Part shown: one piece after another, positions 16,209 to 24,672 of the stretch | Layout of the letters: each line of letters begins with the position of its first letter | How positions within the stretch are numbered: position 1 is the stretch's first letter | Assembly (NCBI GenBank): GCA_012689375.1 | Contig: JAAZLO010000014.1 | Location: 1-33,882 of the forward strand | DNA length: 33,882 nucleotides | Direction of reading: 5' to 3' | From: Bacillota bacterium | GTDB taxonomy: Bacteria; Bacillota; SHA-98; UBA4971 | Position numbers and translations under genes: made by a program | The notes under the pieces: model-generated | What the model saw: only the letters and a program-made list of their open reading frames with translations | Databases searched by the model: none | What the model was told of the DNA's origin: nothing

Positions 16209-17198
16209 GTGCCTGCTCTAAAATCCCGAAATCCCAATCTTGTCCTTGTGGGCCTGGAAGAAGGGCGATTCAGCCCGGTTGAGGCAATACAGGCTTTAAG
16301 GGCATCCCATGATTCCCATGCAAGGAGGCGACACTTAAAAACAGAAGCCCCTGATTCTGCTGAATGGAAGTTAAATGATGTCCTTTCTGAATTAGACAGC
16401 TTAGTGGGACTTTCCGCAGTAAAGGCATTAGTTCGTGAGCTTGTAGCATACGTCAGGATTCAAAGGATAAGGGAGATGCGTCAACTTGCTTCGGAACCTT
16501 TAGTGTTACATATGGTCTTTAGCGGAAATCCCGGGACAGGAAAAACTACATGCGCCCGTCTTATGGGAAAGATCTTCCGCGAAATGGGTGTATTGGAAAA
16601 AGGCCATCTTATAGAAAGAGAACGGGCTGATCTTGTCGGGGAATATATAGGTCATACCGCTCAGAAAACCCGGGATCAGATTAAGAAGGCCTTAGGCGGC
16701 ATACTCTTTATTGATGAGGCGTATTCTTTGGCTACAGGCGGTGATAAGGATTTCGGAAAAGAATCAATTTCTACGCTTATTAAGGCAATGGAGGATAACA
16801 GAAATAGGTTTATAGTGATCCTGGCCGGCTATCGTGATGAAATGACAAGGTTTATTCAATCAAACCCCGGTATACGTTCACGGTTTCCTATTCATATAGG
16901 GTTTCCTGACTATACTACGGGGGAGTTGATGCTTATTGCCGATCTTATGTTAGGAAAGCGGGATTATAGGATGGATCTTGCTGCCAGAGCCAGATTAGAG
17001 GTTGTCTTAAGCAGAAACTCGGGATCTGACAGTGATTATTCAGGGAATGCTCGTTTAGTCAGGAATATTATTGAACGTGCAATTAGACGTCAGGCGCTCA
17101 GGCTTGTGGATGGAAAATCTTTAACCAGGGATGAACTTATGCTGATTCGGAGGGAAGACATAGAGAACAACTATGAAGCGGTGCATTGTGTTGGGTAG
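16209..17198 (+). CDS. spoVK: SpoVK/CbxX-CfxQ-type AAA+ ATPase
   Basis: 329-aa AAA+ protein of the CbxX/CfxQ family, called SpoVK in spore formers, where it is needed for spore maturation in the mother cell. Walker A is GNPGTGKT (106-113), Walker B LFIDEA (166-171), and the pore-loop region GEYIGHTAQKT precedes it. Sensor/arginine-finger segments (LAGYRDEM, GIRSRFP) follow. The N-terminal 60 residues are variable. The start is GTG at 16209, with AAGGAGG 9 nt upstream. The 3' end overlaps the GTPase gene by 26 nt. This is the first gene of a tightly overlapping four-gene block. Confidence 0.88.
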   Translation: MPALKSRNPNLVLVGLEEGRFSPVEAIQALRASHDSHARRRHLKTEAPDSAEWKLNDVLSELDSLVGLSAVKALVRELVAYVRIQRIREMRQLASEPLVLHMVFSGNPGTGKTTCARLMGKIFREMGVLEKGHLIERERADLVGEYIGHTAQKTRDQIKKALGGILFIDEAYSLATGGDKDFGKESISTLIKAMEDNRNRFIVILAGYRDEMTRFIQSNPGIRSRFPIHIGFPDYTTGELMLIADLMLGKRDYRMDLAARARLEVVLSRNSGSDSDYSGNARLVRNIIERAIRRQALRLVDGKSLTRDELMLIRREDIENNYEAVHCVG

Positions 17199-17787
17199 AC
17201 CAAACGTAGGCAAGACCCTTTTGGTTCTGGTCCTTGCCGAGCATATGAAAGTGAAAAATGTCGAAATAACTTTTCAAGATCCTAATGGTTCTGAATATAC
17301 TAGGAAGTATCCGATAGATGTTGCCATAAGGGAGCTTGTCGGTGCCTTGCCTCATCAAACAAAATGTCTCCAATCGCTTTCCCTTAATTTCAGGGTAGGG
17401 AAGGGTAGAAAGGAAGTAAAGATTATTGATACTACAGGTCTTATTGAAAAGATTCACGATGATCCCTTGATAAGAAAAGCTATGGCCCAAACTTTATCGA
17501 TAATACACAGTACACAAATTGTCATTCATGTGATGGATGCATATCTAATGGGTTGCAGGAATGCATTATCTGATCAGACTGAAAGAAATTTAGATATCCA
17601 ACTCGCAAGTTTTGCAGGACTAAGAGGTGGGTACTGTATTGCAGCAAATAAAATGGATATGCCTGAGGCTAAGCGTGGCCTTGTTAGGATAAGACGGTTG
17701 TTTGCAGGTTATAAGGTTCTTCCTGTATCGGCAATCACAGGGCAAGGTTTCAAGGAGGTTAGGAGGCATGTTCTTCAAAATCTCTAG
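17173..17787 (+). CDS. Small Era/Obg-type GTPase, unassigned family
   Basis: 204-aa single-domain GTPase. G1 GRPNVGKT (8-15), G3 DTTG (86-89), G4 NKMD (159-162) and G5 VSAITGQGF (185-193) are all intact and in order. The lysine after G1 is followed by Thr as normal. There is no KH or membrane domain, so it is not Era or FeoB. The start ATG lies inside spoVK (26-nt overlap) with only a distant GGAGGG, so it probably depends on translation of spoVK. A GTPase beside SpoVK and two membrane proteins suggests a role in sporulation or envelope assembly, by context only. Confidence 0.85.
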   Translation: MKRCIVLGRPNVGKTLLVLVLAEHMKVKNVEITFQDPNGSEYTRKYPIDVAIRELVGALPHQTKCLQSLSLNFRVGKGRKEVKIIDTTGLIEKIHDDPLIRKAMAQTLSIIHSTQIVIHVMDAYLMGCRNALSDQTERNLDIQLASFAGLRGGYCIAANKMDMPEAKRGLVRIRRLFAGYKVLPVSAITGQGFKEVRRHVLQNL

Positions 17788-18373
17788 GGTGTTTTCGGAC
17801 ATCCTTGCAGTGATGCTTGCCGGTATGACAATTAAACTTCTCGATGATTTTCTTGATCATACGATAGATTCAATATCTGAAAATCCATCCCTTATAGATG
17901 TTCTGGGGCCCGGGAGTGTAGTATACACTTTAGTTTTTGGGGTAATTGCATGCAGCATTAACTTGAAATTAGCAGCGCCTCTTATGCTTTCAGCTTATGC
18001 GGTAGGTATGTTAAAGGATCCTTCGGATATGCTTCCGTTAGGATTCAGCGCTTGGGTAGAATCAATGATTATTGTTGTTATTACATGGAACATATTCGGG
18101 TGGCGTACGACTTTAGCCAGTATCTTGATTATGACAACCGTAGAATTTGTAGATGATATAATTGATTATTCTCGGGACAGTGCAGTACATTCCGGTAACT
18201 TTGTTTATTCAATAGGAAAAGGCCAACTCATTTTAATTTCCCTTGCATTGTTTATCGCATCTTACATTGTAGACAGACGGATGACGATTGTTGTTGCCAT
18301 ATGTACTCCTACCATTGCAATTGCAGCAGATTTTATCAGTAGATCTCACAGGGGGGAACCGTATGTCCCTTGA
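17768..18373 (+). CDS. Duplicated membrane protein with two DDxxDxxxD motifs, unknown family
   Basis: 201 aa from the ATG at 17768 (tandem GGAGG and AGGAGG just upstream); an upstream in-frame start at 17702 would lie deep in the GTPase gene. It is strongly hydrophobic, with about six membrane segments. Two halves align: LAGMTIKLLDDFLDHTIDS (17-35) with LIMTTVEFVDDIIDYSRDS (120-138). Each is followed by a short loop with GxG and two more hydrophobic stretches. Both halves carry DDxxDxxxD at D26-D34 and D129-D137. I do not recognise the family. The pattern resembles the metal-binding aspartates of prenyl-transferring enzymes but is no proof of that activity. It overlaps the GTPase by 20 nt and the next gene by 11 nt. 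Confidence 0.8.
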   Translation: MFFKISRVFSDILAVMLAGMTIKLLDDFLDHTIDSISENPSLIDVLGPGSVVYTLVFGVIACSINLKLAAPLMLSAYAVGMLKDPSDMLPLGFSAWVESMIIVVITWNIFGWRTTLASILIMTTVEFVDDIIDYSRDSAVHSGNFVYSIGKGQLILISLALFIASYIVDRRMTIVVAICTPTIAIAADFISRSHRGEPYVP

Positions 18374-18635
18374 AGGATGGTTACTCCTTCTTGTCATAGC
18401 CTTTCTTATTGGGTATATAACTGGACATAGGCAAGGTAAGACAGAGGGATTCAGGGAAGGTGCGGTATTCGCACCAATCGAAATGCGTCATGCCACTTTA
18501 GAAAGGGGCAGGTGTATAATATGTGGGACAGCAGCCAAAAGAAAGCGTGATAAAGGACATGCACGGAATGCCCGGACTGATCCTGCAAAAAGAAATAACA
18601 GGACCATAGTTTATCCTGACGAACGAAATCCTTAA
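18363..18635 (+). CDS. Small membrane-anchored protein with CxxC, unknown function
   Basis: 90 aa from the ATG at 18363, with GGGGGAA a few nt upstream, overlapping the preceding stop by 11 nt. There is one N-terminal transmembrane helix (about residues 5-22). A glycine-rich GHRQGKTEGFREG follows, then CIIC (C51, C54), then a very basic C-terminal tail rich in Lys, Arg and Asn. The CxxC could bind zinc or be redox-active, but a single CxxC is weak evidence. It is the last gene of the spoVK-linked block and lies 16 nt before the PLP-enzyme gene. No family recognised. Confidence 0.7.
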   Translation: MSLEGWLLLLVIAFLIGYITGHRQGKTEGFREGAVFAPIEMRHATLERGRCIICGTAAKRKRDKGHARNARTDPAKRNNRTIVYPDERNP

Positions 18636-18651
18636 AAGAGGTGCTGATACA

Positions 18652-19956
18652 GTGAATAATATGGGCAGCGCAAATATAAAAAATTTAAATGCAGACCATG
18701 ATCTTACTGAACTTTTCATCAAAAGTAAGGAGGCAAAGAAATCTAGACTTCAGAATATCGAAGATAATCTGAAGCTTAACTTTACAAAGATCCTGAATGC
18801 TTTCAAGGCAGTAGGTGTTTCAGATCAGGATTTCACAGGTGCTACCGGATATGGGTACGATGATCGGGGAAGGGAAATCACCGAAAAAGTCTACGCTGAG
18901 GTATTCAGAGCTGAGGATGCACTTGTACGCCAACAGATTGTTTCAGGGACTCATGCATTATCCCTTTGCTTTTTCGGATTGCTTTTACCCGGGGATCATA
19001 TTCTTTTTGCCACGGGCAAACCTTACGATACATTACAATCGGTAATCGGTATGGACAAGCAGTTCCCGGGATGTCTTGCTGAATTAGATATTACCTGGGA
19101 TATAGTACCCGGAACGGCTGATACAGGATTCGATGAAGATAAAATTGCCCTAATTGCAGATTCTTTAAGAAACAATACAAAAGTTGTATTTATACAACGA
19201 TCCAGAGGTTATGCGTGGCAGCACTCTGTTTCCTGCAAGACTATTGCAAAGATTTCCGAGGCAATAAAATCTAAGAACCCGGATCTGGTCATAGTCGTGG
19301 ATAATTGCTACGGGGAATTCACGGAACCAGTTGAACCTATTGAAACGGGGGCTGATATCGTTGCAGGATCTCTTATTAAGAACCCGGGTGGAGGAATAGC
19401 CCCCACGGGCGGGTACATTGCCGGCAGGAAAGATTTAGTGGCAAGAATTGCCACAAGATTAACTGCCCCGGGAATAGGAGGGGAAATCGGACCCAGCCTT
19501 GACACCTCCCGCCTCATGTTGCAGGGGTTGTTTCTTGCACCCCAGATGGTGGCGGAATCATTGTCTGGCACATGTGTGGCAGGGAACGTATTCCGCCTTC
19601 TTGGGTATAAGGTTCTCCCTGACATTAATGAAATTCCTTCAGATAATGTGCTTGCCGTCAAGATGGGAGATGAAGAAAGATTGTTGACATTTTGCCAAGG
19701 CTTTCATTCGGCAAGCCCTATAAATACACTATATAGGCCTGTAGCTTCACCTATGCCGGGGTATGCTCATAATATAATTATGGCAGGTGGCACTTTTGTG
19801 CAAGGTTCTTCTTCAGAACTTACTGTTGATGCCCCTATATGTTCTCCATATATCATATATATGCAAGGTGGCTTACTCCGTTACCACGTAGAATTAGCTA
19901 CGATCTCCGGTCTTGCAGCGTTAAAGAGGCATAATTTACTTGAACCGCCGTATTAA
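18652..19956 (+). CDS. PLP-dependent methionine gamma-lyase family protein (aluminium resistance type)
   Basis: 434-aa fold type I PLP enzyme of the Met_gamma_lyase/aluminium-resistance family, common in Firmicutes and usually of unproven substrate. The PLP aspartate lies in IVVDNCYGEF (Asp217). The Schiff-base lysine is Lys243 in GSLIKNPGGGIAPTGGYIAG. IVSGTHALSL forms the phosphate-binding turn. It may cleave a C-S bond in methionine, cysteine or a cystathionine-like compound. The start is GTG at 18652 (AGAGGTG upstream); an ATG at 18661 is possible. It sits between the spoVK block and speD. Confidence 0.87.
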   Translation: MNNMGSANIKNLNADHDLTELFIKSKEAKKSRLQNIEDNLKLNFTKILNAFKAVGVSDQDFTGATGYGYDDRGREITEKVYAEVFRAEDALVRQQIVSGTHALSLCFFGLLLPGDHILFATGKPYDTLQSVIGMDKQFPGCLAELDITWDIVPGTADTGFDEDKIALIADSLRNNTKVVFIQRSRGYAWQHSVSCKTIAKISEAIKSKNPDLVIVVDNCYGEFTEPVEPIETGADIVAGSLIKNPGGGIAPTGGYIAGRKDLVARIATRLTAPGIGGEIGPSLDTSRLMLQGLFLAPQMVAESLSGTCVAGNVFRLLGYKVLPDINEIPSDNVLAVKMGDEERLLTFCQGFHSASPINTLYRPVASPMPGYAHNIIMAGGTFVQGSSSELTVDAPICSPYIIYMQGGLLRYHVELATISGLAALKRHNLLEPPY

Positions 19957-19974
19957 AGGAGAACACCAAGGCTC

Positions 19975-20002
19975 TTGACTTTCCCCGGGGATTTGCTAGT
20001 AT
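19975..20002 (+). promoter_or_regulatory. Putative extended -10 sigma-A promoter for speD
   Basis: TTGACT (19975-19980), a 16-nt spacer and TAGTAT (19997-20002), preceded by TGC (extended -10). It lies about 60 nt before the speD start and directly after the PLP-enzyme gene. Confidence 0.5.
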
Positions 20003-20062
20003 TATTTTGATCGGCATACTACCGACAGGAAGGGAGCGGTTTGAAGGGAGGCGGGACTTTGA

Positions 20063-20446
20063 ATGAATAATGTTCTTGGGTGCCATATTCTTATTGAGGC
20101 ATGTGATTGTGATCCCGGGATTCTCAACAATATAGAGGCTGTAAAGGAAACTATGATAAACGCTGCTTTACAGGCTGGTGCTGAAGTCTGTAACGTGGCG
20201 TTTCATAAGTTTAGCCCCCAGGGAGTCAGCGGTGTAGTGGTAATATCAGAATCCCATTTATCGGTTCATACATGGCCTGAATTTGGGTATGCTGCAATTG
20301 ATGTTTTTACATGTGGAGATACCGTAGATCCGTTAACTGCAGTGGAGCATATACGTGAAAAATTTAAGGCCCGCCGGGCTTTAGTGTCAGAGGTGAAAAG
20401 GGGGATCTTTGATACTCATTCTATTTCGAAGATCTCCCCAGGGTAG
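20063..20446 (+). CDS. speD: S-adenosylmethionine decarboxylase proenzyme SpeD
   Basis: 127-aa bacterial class 1B SAM decarboxylase, the short self-processing form. It makes decarboxylated SAM for spermidine synthesis. Autocleavage between Glu63 and Ser64 in ISESHLSVHTWPE gives the pyruvoyl cofactor. His69 and Cys84 (VFTCGD) are the processing and catalytic residues. ILIEACDCDPGILNNIEAV matches the usual N-terminus, supporting the ATG at 20063. No speE (spermidine synthase) is adjacent. The by-product of spermidine synthesis, methylthioadenosine, feeds the mtnP-type pathway encoded 4 kb upstream. Confidence 0.96.
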   Translation: MNNVLGCHILIEACDCDPGILNNIEAVKETMINAALQAGAEVCNVAFHKFSPQGVSGVVVISESHLSVHTWPEFGYAAIDVFTCGDTVDPLTAVEHIREKFKARRALVSEVKRGIFDTHSISKISPG

Positions 20447-20568
20447 GGTTGCATATAAAGCCAAACCCTTAAAGCAAATAAATTATAGAATAGGGGGCAG
20501 ATTTTCTGTTCCCTTTCTCGTTTCAGGGGATTTATAAATTTAGCTTAAGTGTATTAGGAGGGGCGGAA

Positions 20569-22026
20569 ATGAAACGCATGTGCCTTGCTTGTTTTATTGT
20601 TCTCATAGGTATCTTTGTAGCCATTTTATGTCCACACGTTTCTGCAGGGGAGGGGGAGACCGTGGAGAAAGCCACGTTGAGAGTCGGGGTTGAAGATAGA
20701 AAAGATTTATCCTTGACAATTTATAACAGCGGTATTGCATTGGTGAAAGATACCCGATTTATTCAATTTTCTAAAGGATTGAACTTAGCGGAAATATCGG
20801 ATCTTTCCGCTAATATGGATGCCACTTCAGTTTCATTTACGTCTTTAACAGATCCGGACGGGCTCTCCACTGTTGAACACAATTTTGATTATGGAATAAA
20901 TAACAGACAGGCATTCTTGGAGAAGTACATCGGGAAAGACATTTGGTTAGTCTTAGACGGCATTCGTATTTCCGCAAAACTTATATCCGTTGATGGGCAG
21001 GGTAGGCTTGTTGTGGATCTTGATGGAAGGATTATCCTTGATCCGCCGGGATCCATAGAGTTGCCTCAGCTGCCTTCGAAGATTATTACCCACCCTACAT
21101 TAACATGGTATGTAGAATCTGATTGGATTAGGCGGCATGAGGTGGAAATAGCCTATCTCACCTCAGGTCTCAACTGGTCAGCTGATTACGTATGTACTTT
21201 AGATGATAAAGATGAAAAATGTGTCTTAACCGGCTGGGTCACACTGAACAATAACAGTGAAACAACCTACCGGGACGCACACCTGAGATTAATTGCAGGA
21301 AACATACACATGCTCCCCGGGTTTGAATCCACGAGGGGCACCATGAAGACTATGATGGTTGCTGAATCAACAGTTAATCATGGAATAGGGTTTGAAGGAA
21401 AGTCTGGATTTGAATATTATACGTATTCATTACCGGAAAAAACTACGGTTGTTGCCAACCAGTTAAAACAAGTGCAACTTCTTGAAGCATCAAATGTACC
21501 GTTAAAAAAATTATATATTCTTGAAAGACCGGTAGTTCATTACGTATATGAAAAAGATGTTCAGCCTGGTCAAATTGAGACCGTAAGTGCCAAAGCGGTT
21601 TTAGAATTTATCAATAATAAAGAATCGGATCTCGGAATACCGTTGCCTGCAGGAAGAGTCCGTGTATATAAGGCCTTGGTTGATAAAAGTATGGATTTCA
21701 TCGGCGAAGATGCAATTTCCCATATCCCCCGTGATGAGACAGTGAGGCTCTACGTAGGTGATGCATTTGATGTCATAGGTGAAAGAATGGTGACTGATTT
21801 TAAAATTGTGGAAAAGAGCCGCGAAGAGGCATATTGCATCAAAGTGCGAAACAAAAAAGATGAGGATATAAAGGTCGCCGTTATAGAAAGGTTTTACGGT
21901 GATTGGACAATTTCGAGCCCGGTGCCGCATGAAAAGCCGGATGCCAACACCGTAGTGTTTAATGTGGATGTGCCTAAAGGCAGTGAGGTAGAAATCTTGT
22001 TCCGTGTTCACATTAGGCTTGAGTAA
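20569..22026 (+). CDS. Secreted DUF4139-type protein
   Basis: 485 aa with a clear signal peptide (MKRM, then a hydrophobic core, cleavage near HVSAGE at about 26). The first half has the conserved 'IYNSGIALVKDTR' and a stretch ending in LTWYVESD. The rest is beta-rich with SGLNWSADYVCTLDD, the core motif of DUF4139 proteins, and a C-terminal VEILFRVHIRLE. The function of the family is not known; the protein is probably exported and cell-surface associated. The ATG at 20569 has AGGAGGGG 7-8 nt upstream. A separate transcript is likely after a 120-nt gap. Confidence 0.8.
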   Translation: MKRMCLACFIVLIGIFVAILCPHVSAGEGETVEKATLRVGVEDRKDLSLTIYNSGIALVKDTRFIQFSKGLNLAEISDLSANMDATSVSFTSLTDPDGLSTVEHNFDYGINNRQAFLEKYIGKDIWLVLDGIRISAKLISVDGQGRLVVDLDGRIILDPPGSIELPQLPSKIITHPTLTWYVESDWIRRHEVEIAYLTSGLNWSADYVCTLDDKDEKCVLTGWVTLNNNSETTYRDAHLRLIAGNIHMLPGFESTRGTMKTMMVAESTVNHGIGFEGKSGFEYYTYSLPEKTTVVANQLKQVQLLEASNVPLKKLYILERPVVHYVYEKDVQPGQIETVSAKAVLEFINNKESDLGIPLPAGRVRVYKALVDKSMDFIGEDAISHIPRDETVRLYVGDAFDVIGERMVTDFKIVEKSREEAYCIKVRNKKDEDIKVAVIERFYGDWTISSPVPHEKPDANTVVFNVDVPKGSEVEILFRVHIRLE

Positions 22027-22106
22027 GAAATAGCGGGGAGAACTCCCGGATGAATACGGGTTTTATAAATATAAATTATTATATTAATGGAAGGACCTGA
22101 TACAAA

Positions 22107-22667
22107 TTGGATGAAGCACGAATCATGAAGGCAGTAAGGGAAATTTTAGAGGCTATCGGCGAAGACCCGGACCGGGAAGGATTAAAAGGTACACCTGATC
22201 GGATTGCCAGGATGTTTCAAGAAATATTCTCCGGGTTGGAAAAGGATCCGCGTGAGGAATTAACTCCTGTTTTTCATGAAGATCATGAAGAAATGGTAAT
22301 AATAAAGAATATCCCTTTTTATTCTATGTGTGAACATCATTTGCTTCCGTTCCACGGCAAGGCCCACCTTGCCTATCTTCCCAGGGGTGGCAGGGTAGTA
22401 GGACTTAGCAAGTTGGCAAGAGTAGTGGAAACACTTGCAAGAAGGCCCCAGCTCCAAGAAAGACTCACGAGCCAAGTTGCAGATATGATATTTGAAGCCC
22501 TAAAACCCCACGGTGTAGTTGTTATTGTAGAGGCGGAACATCTTTGCATGTCAATGCGTGGAATAAGTAAGCCCGGGAGCCGTGCGGTAACTTCGGCAGT
22601 CCGCGGGCTCTTTAATAAGGATGCAGCTGCAAGGGCTGAAGCACTTACTTTAATAAAAGGAGAGTGA
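22107..22667 (+). CDS. folE: GTP cyclohydrolase I
   Basis: 186-aa GTP cyclohydrolase type I, first step of tetrahydrofolate synthesis: GTP to dihydroneopterin triphosphate plus formate. The zinc ligands Cys75 and His78 (MCEHHLLPF) and Cys147 (EHLCMSMRG) are present, as are [11 protein letters not shown] and [10 protein letters not shown]. The start is TTG at 22107 (GGAAGGA about 11 nt upstream); an ATG at 22125 is the alternative. No other folate genes are adjacent. The stop lies 83 nt before the spoIVA start. Confidence 0.96.
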   Translation: MDEARIMKAVREILEAIGEDPDREGLKGTPDRIARMFQEIFSGLEKDPREELTPVFHEDHEEMVIIKNIPFYSMCEHHLLPFHGKAHLAYLPRGGRVVGLSKLARVVETLARRPQLQERLTSQVADMIFEALKPHGVVVIVEAEHLCMSMRGISKPGSRAVTSAVRGLFNKDAAARAEALTLIKGE

Positions 22668-22673
22668 CAAGAC

Positions 22674-22700
22674 GAATAATTGTCTCCCCCACTCATATAT
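22674..22700 (+). promoter_or_regulatory. Possible sigma-E (mother-cell) promoter for spoIVA
   Basis: GAATAAT (22674-22680), 13 nt, CATATAT (22694-22700), about 50 nt before the spoIVA ATG. It resembles the sigma-E -35 (kmATAtt) and -10 (CATAcaaT) elements. spoIVA is a sigma-E gene in Bacillus subtilis, so the position fits. Confidence 0.4.
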
Positions 22701-22750
22701 ATTATTCTGAAAGCCAGATGTCTTATGGTGCCCAGGGGGAGGGACCAGAT

Positions 22751-24229
22751 ATGGAGCGATTTGATATCTTTCAGGATATGGCTACCAGGACCGGAGGGGA
22801 TGTTTACGTTGGAGTAGTCGGTCCGGTGAGGACTGGGAAGTCTACGTTTATTAAGCGGTTCATGGACCTCCTGGTTATTCCCAATATCGACAATGTCTAT
22901 GATAAAGAGAGATCCGTTGATGAGTTGCCTCAGAGCGGTGCAGGTAGGACTATTATGACCACCGAGCCTAAATTTGTTCCAAGTGAAGCAGTCTCTGTCA
23001 CGATTCAGGACAACATCGAAGTCAGAACAAGACTAGTTGATTGCGTGGGTTATTCTGTGGAGGGAGCATTAGGGTACGAGGAAGACGACGGACCCCGAAT
23101 GGTTATGACCCCTTGGTTTGATTATGAGATTCCCTTTGAAGAAGCCGCTGAATTCGGAACCCGGAAAGTTATTTCTGATCATTCTACAATTGGCCTCGTT
23201 GTTCTGACAGACGGCAGTATCACGGACATCCCAAGGGAGAATTACATTGATGCTGAGGAAAGAGTTATCAGGGAACTGAAGGATTTAGATAAACCTTTTG
23301 CCTCAGTATTAAATTCGACCCACCCTTGGGCGAAGGAAACTATGGATCTTGCTTCAGAACTTGCAAAGAAATATGGGGTACCTGTCATACCCATGGATTG
23401 TCTTAAGATGGATTTGGAGGATGTTCTTGATATCCTGAGAGAAGTTCTTTACGAGTTCCCAGTTCGTGAAGTGAGTATACGCCTGCCTGTCTGGTTGAAT
23501 GAGGTTCCGGCTGAACATTGGCTCAGAGAGAAGTTCCAGGAAGTTGTGATTTCGGCCGTAAAGGAAGTCGAAAGAATCCGCGATATTCCCGAAACTGTCA
23601 AAGGCTTTACAGAACATGATTTTATATCTTCTGCGAATCTCACAACTTTGGATCTAGGGACAGGTCAGGTAATAATTGATTTGAAAGCTCCGAGGGAATT
23701 ATTCTTCCAGGTTATCAAAGAAGCCAGTGGGCTTGAAGTGGAAGGGGATCATCACCTCCTGAGACTTATGAGGGAACTTTCCGTAGCAAAAAGGGAATAT
23801 GACAAGGTTGCTGACGGTCTGAAGGATGCAGATGAATTAGGGTATGGGATAGTTATGCCGCTCCTCGATGAACTTGAACTCGAGGAACCGGAGCTTATCC
23901 GACAAGGTAGCAGGTTTGGGGTGAGATTAAGAGCTGCCGCCCCTTCCATTCACATGATTCGTGCAGACATTGAAACAGAGGTTACCACATACGTGGGGAC
24001 GGAGAGGCAAGGGGAGGAACTTGCACGGAGATTAACTGATGAGTTCCAGGAAGATCCTGAGCGAATTTGGACTACAGATTTCCTTGGAAAGTCCCTACAT
24101 GAGCTTGTTAAAGAGGGGATAGAAAGCAAACTTTATAGGATGCCTGAAAATGCTCAGCAAAAACTCCAGGAGACATTACAGAAAATCATTAATGAGGGAA
24201 GCGGCGGGCTAATCTGTATAATTCTGTAG
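22751..24229 (+). CDS. spoIVA: Stage IV sporulation protein A (spore coat morphogenetic ATPase)
   Basis: 492 aa from the ATG at 22751, which has GGGGGAGGG upstream. This is the same length as Bacillus subtilis SpoIVA, so the in-frame codons back to 22664 are excluded. SpoIVA polymerises on the forespore surface using ATP and founds the coat basement layer and cortex assembly. Walker A is GPVRTGKS (24-31), preceded by DVYVGVV. The switch/sensor region [19 protein letters not shown] and the conserved C-terminus GGLICIIL are present. This is the firmest evidence that the organism forms endospores. Confidence 0.98.
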   Translation: MERFDIFQDMATRTGGDVYVGVVGPVRTGKSTFIKRFMDLLVIPNIDNVYDKERSVDELPQSGAGRTIMTTEPKFVPSEAVSVTIQDNIEVRTRLVDCVGYSVEGALGYEEDDGPRMVMTPWFDYEIPFEEAAEFGTRKVISDHSTIGLVVLTDGSITDIPRENYIDAEERVIRELKDLDKPFASVLNSTHPWAKETMDLASELAKKYGVPVIPMDCLKMDLEDVLDILREVLYEFPVREVSIRLPVWLNEVPAEHWLREKFQEVVISAVKEVERIRDIPETVKGFTEHDFISSANLTTLDLGTGQVIIDLKAPRELFFQVIKEASGLEVEGDHHLLRLMRELSVAKREYDKVADGLKDADELGYGIVMPLLDELELEEPELIRQGSRFGVRLRAAAPSIHMIRADIETEVTTYVGTERQGEELARRLTDEFQEDPERIWTTDFLGKSLHELVKEGIESKLYRMPENAQQKLQETLQKIINEGSGGLICIIL

Positions 24230-24290
24230 GCTCAAATCTCATAAATCCTCTTCGTTGTGGGCACTATACCTCCGAAAGGGGGATCAAAAC

Positions 24291-24563
24291 ATGACGAAGA
24301 CAGAGTTAGTTGAAAAGGTAGCAATGAAAACCGGTTTTACAAAAAAGGATTCAGCCAAAGCCGTTGATGCAATACTTACTGTAATAACAGAAACCCTGGC
24401 TGAGGGTGAAAAAGTGGCACTTGTAGGTTTTGGTAGTTTTGAGGTCCGCCAGAGAGCCGCAAGATCGGGGCGGGATCCGAGAACAGGGGCTGAAATCCAT
24501 ATTGCTGCAAGAAAAGCCCCTGTTTTCAAGGCAGGTAAGTCTTTAAAGGACGCTGTAAGGTAG
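24291..24563 (+). CDS. hup: DNA-binding protein HU
   Basis: 90-aa histone-like HU protein of standard length. It starts [20 protein letters not shown], followed by [20 protein letters not shown] and the DNA-minor-groove arm [20 protein letters not shown]. It bends and compacts DNA as a dimer. The ATG at 24291 follows AAAGGGGGAT. An upstream in-frame extension to 24255 is not needed. It follows spoIVA by 61 nt, as seen in several clostridia. Confidence 0.97.
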   Translation: MTKTELVEKVAMKTGFTKKDSAKAVDAILTVITETLAEGEKVALVGFGSFEVRQRAARSGRDPRTGAEIHIAARKAPVFKAGKSLKDAVR

Positions 24564-24672
24564 TGTAGGCCTAAATAACCCTGAAATAGAAGGACAATCA
24601 GTAATCCCATCGAATTCTTAGTATGTTGCCGGATTATTAAACAAGTTGCAGCAAGGGAAGGTGTAAAGCACG

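Noticed and set aside
20063-20446. SpeD as a truncated SAM decarboxylase
   Set aside because: 127 aa is the normal length of the short class 1B bacterial enzyme, and all processing residues are present.
22664-22750. 29-residue N-terminal extension of SpoIVA
   Set aside because: The ATG at 22751 has a far better ribosome binding site, restores the exact 492-aa family length, and the extension covers the likely promoter.
23752-23949. Serine-rich minus-strand open frame inside spoIVA
   Set aside because: It is the complement of Glu/Leu-rich SpoIVA codons; no ribosome binding site and no domain character.
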